NCBI GenBank assembly: GCA_036873755.1
Contig: JAVTVY010016055.1
Coordinates: forward strand, 1-64,000
Direction of reading: 5' to 3'
Source of the DNA: Hanleya hanleyi
Taxonomy: Eukaryota > Mollusca > Polyplacophora > Lepidopleurida > Hanleyidae
DNA: 64,000 bases
Position numbers and translations under genes: made by a program. This document shows, one piece after another, positions 56,595 to 64,000 of this stretch; position 1 is the stretch's first letter, and the number at the start of each line of letters is the position of its first letter. The notes under the pieces were generated by a model. That model saw nothing but the letters and a program-made list of their open reading frames with translations. It ran no database searches and was not told the DNA's origin.

Positions 56595-57352
56595 ATGTAA
56601 CGAAAGTGCAGAAATGCAAGCGACCCCTTGGGTTCCCCTTTAATAAATCACGGCTGATGTGTGACATGTGACTACAGTTGAATACGAAAGTAGCATTGTG
56701 TTTACGTGTGCGGTTCACTTACCCGATTGAATTCAACGCTGTAACTTTCCTAGAATGAACTACGACGATCCAGGACACAGTCAATGCCTCGAAATCCCGG
56801 TGAAATTACCTCAAACGAGACAGCGAAAGGACCATAGTAAAGCTGGCTTGCTTCGCCGCTGATGACGTCAGTCATCAGGAATGCGGAAGTATTGGAGCGA
56901 TATGCAAGAGTATGACACTGTACTTTGAGGTCATCGTGTGAATCTACTAGAGAGAGTTGGAGGCTGAGATTTACCAGTTAAGTCCGTTATGAATTATGGT
57001 TTGATCCTCCATAGCCATATTTTCTCAGCGAAGTCCAGATAAACTGATCGGGGAGCGTTGTCTAATGACGTAAAAGAGGGCGCTGCTGTTTCGGCGTCTG
57101 TTCCTACCTTTTTTTCGCAGAACAGCGGTAGGCTGTGTTCCCGCTAAAACGAGGAGTCTACTAGAAATCTCAAGGTCTTCCTTTCCAACCTCCTCGATCC
57201 AGACAAGGTGACAGATTGAATCGAACTCCTTCGTTGGCCAAGATCAGTGCACGAGTGCGTTCACGGTAGCCTGACAGTTTGTCTTGTGGACCTTGCGCAC
57301 TCTCTTGTGGATCTGAAACATCCCTCGGTAGTAGAAGTTGTAAAAACGTTTC
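56595..57352. mobile_element. 758-bp insertion with ACAT target duplication
   Basis: Copy A reads GATATATTACATGCAATATTG at 7,264-7,284. Copy B reads the same up to ACAT (56,591-56,594), then 758 bp, then ACAT (57,353-57,356) and ACAATATTG. The insert ends ATGTAACG and (reverse complement) ATGTGAAACG form a short imperfect inverted repeat. The interior has no long frame or known motif. Confidence 0.7.
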
Positions 57353-57850
57353 ACATACAATATTGTTGAACGCGACGTTAAACCTTAATTCTCTCTCTCT
57401 CTCTATATTACATACAATTACATGTATCTGTAAACATTCAGTAAATCCTCATGGACAAAGATGCCCCAGAATGTACAAGGGTCTTTGTCAATGTGTAAGA
57501 ATCCCCCAAAACACAAATCAATTGTCTTCGTTGGAATCACATGGACAATGTAAAAAAAATAAAAATAAATCCAGTGCATTTTACCTTAAGATTTTGTCTA
57601 AATGTAACCGCTGGCGTGTATGGCCGAATAATGGAAACCAAAACACAGGCTACGGGGTCGTGAGTCTGTTGCTTTATACTGATATGGCCCACAAAGAGAT
57701 TTACCCTGTAAACAGACATAAAATTGCGATAAGCATCACAATGAATATATAATATAAATAGGCACAAGTTAACATATATCGCAGACGTGTACGGATAGTA
57801 GTAGCAGTGAAACTAATCAAATAGTTCCAATTCTATAACACTTACACATA

Positions 57851-59014
57851 TTACACACTGATAACTGTGCAATTATTAGACGATTTAGCACGGTTAAAAA
57901 CTTGAAGTAGGACTCGGTCCGGGAGAAGATGCGACAGGCTTACCTGTATAATAGCTCTTGCAAAGTCCCTCCGGCTGAGTAGTACCTCTTTTCAGTACGG
58001 CTGAGTGTGGTCGACTGGGCAGATTCTTAGCATGCTCTTTCCGATCTCCCTTTGTCAGCCTTCTAGCTTTTCATTGGCTGAGGGTCTCCGGGACTTCTCG
58101 GCCATATTCGCTGGTTCAACATGATCTCAGCGGACCTAGTCCAACCACTACCACACCCTTCTCCCTCCTGATTTTTGGGGTGGGTTTTCTCCAGCCTTCC
58201 AGCCTTTTTTATCGTCTTCTTTTATATCCAGCCCTAGCCCTACCCTAACTGTCCCTAACTTCAAAATATGTTGCTAAAAACTCCCGGATATTCCTAAACC
58301 TTATGCTACACTTAAACTGGTGCAGTTCCCATTAGTCCAGCATTTCTGCCTAGCATGGCCTGCACCTAAAAATAAGCTATGTCAGCTTCAAAAATGCTGA
58401 CACTAAAACTTCCCTATCTCTGCACTTAAAATGGTGCACTATCAAACACACTAAAATTGTATTTCACAGATTCAGAGAAATACTCTACTTCCCTTTCTTT
58501 CTAAACCTCAACTTCAGTCTGTTAGCAGACCACGAGGCTACCTAACACCCCCCTACCTTAACCTTTTCAGTCAACCTCGTCAGGTTTTGACTTCGCTATT
58601 CCCCGCTAGCCCCCAAATTCTCTTCCCCCCACCGGGGCATGCCTACTAGCCGCCCCAGTGGAAAATCCAAGAGCTACCCATAAAAATTAACCTTAAGAAA
58701 TGAACCCCAAGGCCTACCAGCCTTATCCCCTCCCTCCCAAAATTCAGCTGGGTCGCCAGCCATTTAGCCTGGAGCCAGCCACACACGCTGAGTACGGAGC
58801 CGACAAGTCACCCAACCCACCAATTCTTTAAGATCCTTCAACGGTCTTTCAAATGTTTAGGCCTAGAATTGGCACCTACCAATAAAAAGGACTACGTAAT
58901 CCTGAAGGGCGACAAAAAAGGAGAAACTTTAAAGCTTTAGTTCCTGTAAATCTCCTTAATTTATTTCCAGCTATTATAGAAAGCTGAGGCTGATATCAAT
59001 AGCCATAACAGGCA
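57851..59014. other. Unassigned region, C-rich in part
   Basis: No gene supported. 58,130-58,800 is rich in CCT/CCC words, including CCCTAGCCCTACCCTAACTG. No repeat copy elsewhere in the window and no coding frame above background. Confidence 0.4.
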
Positions 59015-59018
59015 CTAA

Positions 59019-59692
59019 GGGTGCATTCCACACCTAAATGATGTGCGGTTAAAAATAGACATGGGTTCGGGTCTTCGGCCTTAAATATATGTGAAATCTT
59101 TAAGAAAACCCCTGTAAAAGTATATATTTTCCGAATGGGCACACTCATGCCATTATTCCAGGAGGCAAGTGAGCTATTGAAATTGAAAATGAAAGACGCG
59201 CAATCCTCCTTAAACCTTCTTCAACTTTTCTGAAAAACTCCTTAAAATATATGAAAATGTGTCAAATTCTACCCGCAACCCAGAGAAAACGTATGAAATG
59301 ATTTTCTTTTTATGTATGTTAAAGTGTTTCCCGTCCAAAGGACAATTTAAAATGGCGAAAAAAACAGGGGGTCGACCTACTCGTTTTTTGTAAAATTTTA
59401 TCGCCATAAAGGAATCATCATTTTCGTTTCCCGAAAAAGTGAGGATTTTGGCCTGCCTGATATTCAATTCCAGAAACGATTAGCTCCGCAGTGGCGCGTA
59501 GTTGAGACCAGCAAGCAAATGTTATATCCCCGTTTGAAGAAATGGTGACGTCCAGCAGGGTGATACTATAGATATCAGTTAGTAGAAAGGGAAGAAGAAT
59601 TACCACGCTGTCAAAAACAGGCGACCTTCCTTATTATGAAATTAGGGAGGGGCCATTTGTACGAAACCGTGGCCCTAGTGTGGAGTGCACCC
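59019..59692. mobile_element. TTAA-type MITE, copy 1 (674 bp)
   Basis: The ends GGGTGCATTCCACAC and (right) GTGTGGAGTGCACCC are inverted repeats with one mismatch. Right flank TTAA at 59,693-59,696; left flank CTAA, one base off. Nearly identical to copy 2 but contains two extra segments (about 59,355-59,390 and 59,445-59,475). TTAA targets are typical of piggyBac and Kolobok transposons; which one is not decidable here. Confidence 0.85.
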
Positions 59693-59696
59693 TTAA

Positions 59697-60456
59697 GGCT
59701 AGGGTGTTTTCTCCAAATTTCTGTTCTCAAGGCTATGTCAATCTAGGAGTGTTTGCGAGTTTCTTGGTATGCGACACTTGCTTGTAGTATGGAGTTTTAT
59801 CGCATATCCCGTCAATCACTTTCCCCCAACCCCATCTTTGTTTTTGCGACTTTTGCTGAAAAATCGCGAGTTTCAGCGCTCAATAAGAATATCATAGCAT
59901 TATGCTTTGGCCGTGAAAATGAAACCCATGAACAAAGATCGGGAGCTTTGACCAGCTTTCGAATGAGGCATGAGAAGCAAAATAAACGCATAAATAGCTG
60001 AAATTCGAGCCAAATTGTCAATAATTTTTCATTCCGATTTTTTCAAAAAATTGGGGGGTGGGAGTACAAACTTCGAGATAAAATGGACAAAACCAGAATA
60101 ATACGCTCTCATTCACTTTAGATCAGGGTGCTGGTGTGATCGGTATTGAAAATTAATCACTTTGACATTCACATTGACAATAATTGGGACATACAGGTCA
60201 CTAAGCTAACATATGTGCCTAACCAAGGGGAGGTAATTCTGTATAGGTCCAAATAGCATATATGCAAGGACAATGATATCATACCATGTAGTATGTATAA
60301 AATGGAAACATTTCTGACTAAGATAAATGTACTTTACTATCCCGTTCCATATCAAGTCATTACAAGGTCCGAATAAGCGCTTTTAACGAATGTAGTGTAG
60401 GAGATCATACAATATTTGGCCTACTCGTGTATTATAACCGTGCGATGACGCCTACA
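59697..60456. other. Spacer between the two MITE copies
   Basis: AT-rich, non-coding. A short frame at 59,753-60,001 has no domain signal. Confidence 0.4.
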
Positions 60457-60460
60457 TTAA

Positions 60461-61068
60461 GGGTGCATTCCACACCTAAATGATGTGCGGTTAAAAATAG
60501 ACATGGGTTCGGGTCTTCGGCCTTAAATATATGTGAAATCTTTAAGAAAACCCCTGTAAAAGTATATATTTTCCGAATGGGCACACTCATGCCATTATTC
60601 CAGGAGGCAAGTGAGCTATTGAAATTGAAAATGAAAGACGCGCAATCCTCCTTAAACCTTTTTCAACTTTTCTGAAAAACTCCTTAAAATATATGAAAAT
60701 GTGTCAAATTCTACCCGCAACCCAGAGAAAACGTACGAAATGATTTTCTTTTTATGTACGTTAAAGTGTTTCCCGTCCAAAGGACAATTTAAAATGTAAA
60801 ATTTTATCGCCATAAAGGAATCATCATTTTCGTTTCCCGAAAAAGTGAGAAACGATTAACTCCGTAGTAGCGCGTAGTTGAGACCAGCAAGCAAATGTTA
60901 TATCCTCGTTTGAAGAAATGGTGACGTCCAGCAGGGTGATACTATAGATATCAGTTAGTAGAAAGGGAAGAAGAATTACCACGCTGTCAAAAACAGGCGA
61001 CCTTCCTTATTATGAAATTAAGGAGGGGCCATTTGTACGAAACCGTGGCCCTAGTGTGGAGTGCACCC
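60461..61068. mobile_element. TTAA-type MITE, copy 2 (608 bp)
   Basis: Perfect TTAA duplication at 60,457-60,460 and 61,069-61,072, same inverted ends as copy 1, direct orientation. About 97% identical to copy 1 outside two deletions. Confidence 0.92.
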
Positions 61069-61129
61069 TTAAGTGTCTCCCCTTTTGTACTCGGCGTGTG
61101 TGAATAAGACAACCTATAAAATTTTCACA

Positions 61130-61340
61130 AGAATGTGAGGCCTAAGAGGGAGAACTGCCTACCAGCTTTCTCCCTCCCAAAGGCCCCCATTTTCAAAAAA
61201 TCACCCCCCCCCCCCATCTGTTTTCCCCTGGGATGAGTCCTGAGAAATAGATGCGAGGCCCCAGAGGGAAGACCGCCTACCAGCGTCCCCACGCCCAGGA
61301 CCCCCATCCCAAGACCCATCTCAAATCTGTATTTCCCCTG
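61130..61340. repeat. Imperfect ~115-bp tandem duplication with C-tract
   Basis: GAGGCCTAAGAGGGAGAACTG...CTACCAGC and GAGGCCCCAGAGGGAAGACCG...CTACCAGC head two units, each ending TGT(A)TTTCCCCTGG. A run of 13 C lies at about 61,204-61,216. It lies just downstream of the TatD-type gene in its direction of reading, so may be its 3' UTR or element tail. Confidence 0.6.
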
Positions 61341-61382
61341 GAGTGTCAAGCCCGTCTTCCGGAGACCACCCGGCGTAACGCC

Positions 61383-63498
61383 CTATGCCGAAGGATGATA
61401 GAATCGGCAGGCGTTCGGCCGGGTTATCTCCGCGACCAGCCGGAGTGGGAGATTTTTCAGCCCGGCAATCCATTGAACAACGGGCCAAACACCCCAGGGG
61501 GTGTTGATGCGTGAAAATCCTGGAGGAGACTGGTACGGCGCGACCGACTCTACCAGCAACCGATCCATGGCTAGGCCCTGAACAGCAGCCCTGGTGTCCC
61601 CGCAGTTCATGGCCCGGGCGCTCAGCCCAAATATTGCATTTGGGAAGCGCCGAAGCCAAGACTCGAGGGCAGCAGGGCTCCCCAGGAAGCAATGTACATG
61701 AACCGGGTGCGTAGCCGGCAGTGTCTCCCCCAGGATCCCCAAGAGGTCATTGAGGGCCATGGTCCGCCCTTCTCCGTCCCGGCAGCCACCCCTCCGGGTA
61801 TTTTCCCGGCAATGGATGACGTCCGGGAGTTAAGCTGGAGCGCCAGTGGCAGGGTTTCCTTCAAGAAATTGGCCTGACACCGGCGCTCCACGGCAGACTC
61901 ATGGTCCCCATAATCTAGACCAACCTCCCCCAGACCAACACATCCTGGGGACCGCAGAAATTGTCGAAGCCTTTCCTTCGTTCCCTGGTCCACAGGACGG
62001 CTGGCCTGGTGGGGGTGAAGTCCATAAGTGGTGTGCGCCCTTGGGTCCCCGAGGAGCGCTTCATGGATTTGGATTTCCAGCTCCCCCGGAAGACCAGGTT
62101 GCACACCACATGCTGCATTACCACTGGGGTTCGCAACAGGTGTACTGTCCCAACCTCGTCCCCGATGGCCTCCAAGGTATACTTACCATGGAGACGACCG
62201 AGGACGACATCCAGATGGCAATGCGAGTCCACCAACCTCGGAGGCGGATGGGCCTGAGCAACCCATAAAGGGTTGTCCAGACCCGAGGAGTCCATTGGCC
62301 TTTCTAGCCGCTGGAACTCCTCCCTTAGATGGACTGGCATAATGGCCAGTAATCTGGCCAGTATTCGCCAGTCCATCAAAGCACCCACCGAGGTGGGGGG
62401 ACTCAACAAATATTCCGCTGGCTCCGTCCCGCAAGCCATATCAAACCCCATCATTATAGTTTGCTGGGTGATTGCGGGACGACGACAGGGGTCTTCTGGA
62501 TACAGCCTGTGGGCCCGGACATACCCCAATAATTCTGGGTATGTCCGGACCCCCAGGATTGGCATTAGTGTATGGAGGAATCCATGAAAGAGGGCCACCC
62601 AGTTCCACCAACGAGTGCCCGTGAGGGTCCATTCTTCCATGGATTCATGTCCAGAATCCAGCCCGTGTTTTAACGCAAAACACAGGCTGGATTGATGAAT
62701 TTTACACGACCAGCAAGCCACCTCAGGGGACATCCAGAACGGAAAATGATTCCGCTCCAGGTGTCTCCTGGGGCGGGTGCCGGTCCAGGTACACAACGGA
62801 CACTGGTGCCCCTCTCGGAAGATCGCATTAATCCGAGCTACGGAGTAGGAGTCAACCTAACCCGGGGTCAGCAGATGGTCGACAGCCAACCAGCGTCCGC
62901 CGCCCGATCCCGGACTCGGCCCACTCCCAGGAGCATCCCCAGTGTCCATTGCCGATGGAGGCACTGCCAAATCCGAGGCTAGCGGAGGGTACACAGCCTG
63001 CCAGCGTTCCCCTCCAAACCCCGGACCCACCCATGCCTCCACCGTCACTGCCCTACCCCTGCCTACACCTATCCCTCCCATGGCCCCTTCTAATTCCCCA
63101 AATATTCCCCTCCCCCTGCCTACTCATATCCCTCCCACTGCTCCTTCTAATTCCCCAAGTATTCCCCTCCCCCTACCTACTCCTATCCCTCCCACTGCTC
63201 CCTCTGGTTCTACCAACGACGGCCTCCCCGGAGGCATAGCCTTCCCCGGAATTAATTTCTCCCCCCAGTCCGAAAAATCCCAATCCCCCTCCCCACTCGA
63301 TTCTTCCTCACTTAATTCATCCCCCGTCCCTAAATTCGACAAACCCGTCGCCCAGGACCCAGGCGTACTAGCCGTACTATCCCCCCCCCCCACTGATTCT
63401 GCACTATACCACACTTCATCTTCCGAAATTTCCCCCCTTAAATCCACCCCCTTATCCCCCTTCTTCCCCGGTTTAATGACAAAAATTTCCCTGAACAT
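61383..63498 (-). pseudogene. C2H2 zinc finger-TatD nuclease fusion gene, broken
   Basis: One minus-strand coding region in a GC-rich island. N-terminal low-complexity acidic part (SEDEVWYSAESVGGGD, DELSEEESSGEGDWDF), then three 19-residue Gly-rich repeats (GGIGVGRGRGI-type), a linker, a C2H2 finger (CPLCTWTGTRPRRHLERNH) and FWMSPEVACWSC, a ~150-residue region of unknown function, then a TatD hydrolase domain: LVDSHCHLD, YGLHPHQA, GLGEVGLDYG, VHVHCFLGS, MDRLLVESVAPY, and ITRPNACRFY at the end. TatD enzymes are metal-dependent nucleases; the metal ligands DSHCHLD, E and H are present, but the aspartate expected in the ESD-AP motif is V. In-frame stops at 63,124-63,126 and 62,857-62,859, and frame changes near 62,070 and 61,760, show it is inactive or error-rich. 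The proline-rich plus-strand frame over 62,942-63,529 is its antisense shadow. Confidence 0.8.
63060..63200 (-). repeat. 57-bp tandem repeats coding for Gly-rich 19-mers
   Basis: Three in-phase 57-bp units within the N-terminal part of the TatD-type gene. One unit carries GGA to TGA at 63,126-63,124, which makes the stop. Confidence 0.8.
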
Positions 63499-64000
63499 AA
63501 TGACCTTTTATCCTTTATTTCGTTTCTGAAAATCAAAGAAAGAAAAACAATGTCTCACACCACAACAACAAAAGCAACTCAAACCTAATTACACACCGAC
63601 AAAACCCGACAAGCAACCACTCAAACCAAACAACTTGGGCGCCCAAGACAAAGACTTCACAAATGACAATCTATACAACATCACGAACAATAACGTCACC
63701 AATCACAATCTATACGACAAATATGACATCACCAATGACATATCTTGCACAGCAACAAGACATCACAACTTCAGTTGCCTTATTTCCCCTAACCTACTCC
63801 ACTTCTTCACTGGAAGCAAGCTACACATAATTTTTTTTCCATTATTAGTTATGCACCTTCCCAATTTCATTTTGACTTGTGCAAGTGACCCAGGATGCAC
63901 CTAGGACCTTTTGGACAAGTCTGCTCACTTCTCTGACATAGCATAGCATGATAATTCTTTTCCTCTGGAATCAACACCAAAGAAAATTCTAGCACGACCC
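63499..64000. other. Region upstream of the TatD-type gene
   Basis: A/C-rich text with repeated CAATCTATAC and AACAT words. No gene recognised. Any promoter or 5' exon of the TatD-type gene would lie here or beyond the window. Confidence 0.4.

Larger units (their letters stand above)
55774..57850. repeat. Segmental duplication, copy B (right of the LTR element)
   Basis: Continues copy A from 6,499: GAATCAACAATGACACCAG, AGCAACCATTCATGTGCAC, AAACTAGTCAAGCATATATT. 57,438-57,760 matches 7,648-7,960 closely. The frame at 57,279-57,752 is not conserved in copy A, so no gene is called. Confidence 0.8.

Noticed and set aside
57940..57990. Spliceosomal U1-like sequence (GGCTTACCTGTATAAT)
   Set aside because: Only a short resemblance to the U1 5' end; no matching stem-loops downstream.
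58220..58260. Telomere-like CCCTAA repeats
   Set aside because: Only a few imperfect words (CCCTAGCCCTACCCTAAC) without a regular array.
62942..63529. Proline-rich protein on the plus strand
   Set aside because: It is the antisense of the Gly-rich repeat region of the minus-strand TatD-type gene, whose frame connects with recognisable domains.

Overview
The window is animal nuclear DNA, most likely from a mollusc or another lophotrochozoan. It is AT-rich with sparse genes. It carries APE-type LINEs of two groups (one with RNase H, one with a 2A peptide), a Ty3/gypsy LTR element, tRNA-derived SINE remnants whose tails end in GAACGCGACGTTAAACC followed by (CT)n, and many MITE-like elements. 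The phylum call is an inference from repeat style. I see no bacterial gene organisation, operon, rRNA or functional tRNA gene.

The only intact host-type gene is a single-exon alpha-1,3-fucosyltransferase (GT10, 437 aa) at 39,478-40,791 (+). A second, 5'-truncated copy of its last ~99 codons lies at 26,851-27,154. The flanks of both are paralogous blocks: 1-8,100 pairs with 46,440-57,850 and 26,850-30,300. The region therefore looks like an old tandem segmental duplication (spacing about 46.6 kb) around a fucosyltransferase gene family.

Layout. 1-8,100 is paralogous repeat-rich DNA. 8,840-9,454 plus 26,235-26,850 looks like one older retroelement fragment, split by a 16.75-kb block at 9,469-26,220 that is bounded by the 14-bp direct repeat TACTAACTATATAC. 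The block holds two RNase H-bearing LINEs head to head with both 3' ends facing outward. The right-hand LINE carries a nested, almost intact LINE (18,091-22,005, 13-bp target duplication) whose protein starts with hydrophobic segments and a 2A motif, and also a copy of a local interspersed repeat (about 22,998-23,590). 26,851-30,300 is the truncated fucosyltransferase copy and flanks. 30,606-32,092 is a 58-bp satellite of about 25 units. 32,093-38,000 holds duplicated non-coding blocks and a dated MITE insertion. 39,478-40,791 is the fucosyltransferase. 42,370-48,538 is repeats. 48,539-55,773 is a decayed 7.2-kb Ty3/gypsy element with both LTRs, PBS, PPT and a 5-bp target duplication; a large inverted repeat built from ~174-bp tandem units sits between pol and the 3' LTR. 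55,774-57,850 is the other half of the paralogous block. 59,019-61,068 holds two TTAA-flanked MITEs. 61,383-63,498 (-) is a GC-rich broken gene for a C2H2 zinc finger plus TatD-type nuclease.

In several places a paralogous copy inside the window supplies the pre-insertion sequence, so insertion points and target duplications (LTR element, a 444-bp MITE, a 758-bp insert, a 34-bp hairpin) can be read directly. The genes do not form a pathway. The window is mainly a record of nested transposition and duplication around a glycosyltransferase locus.
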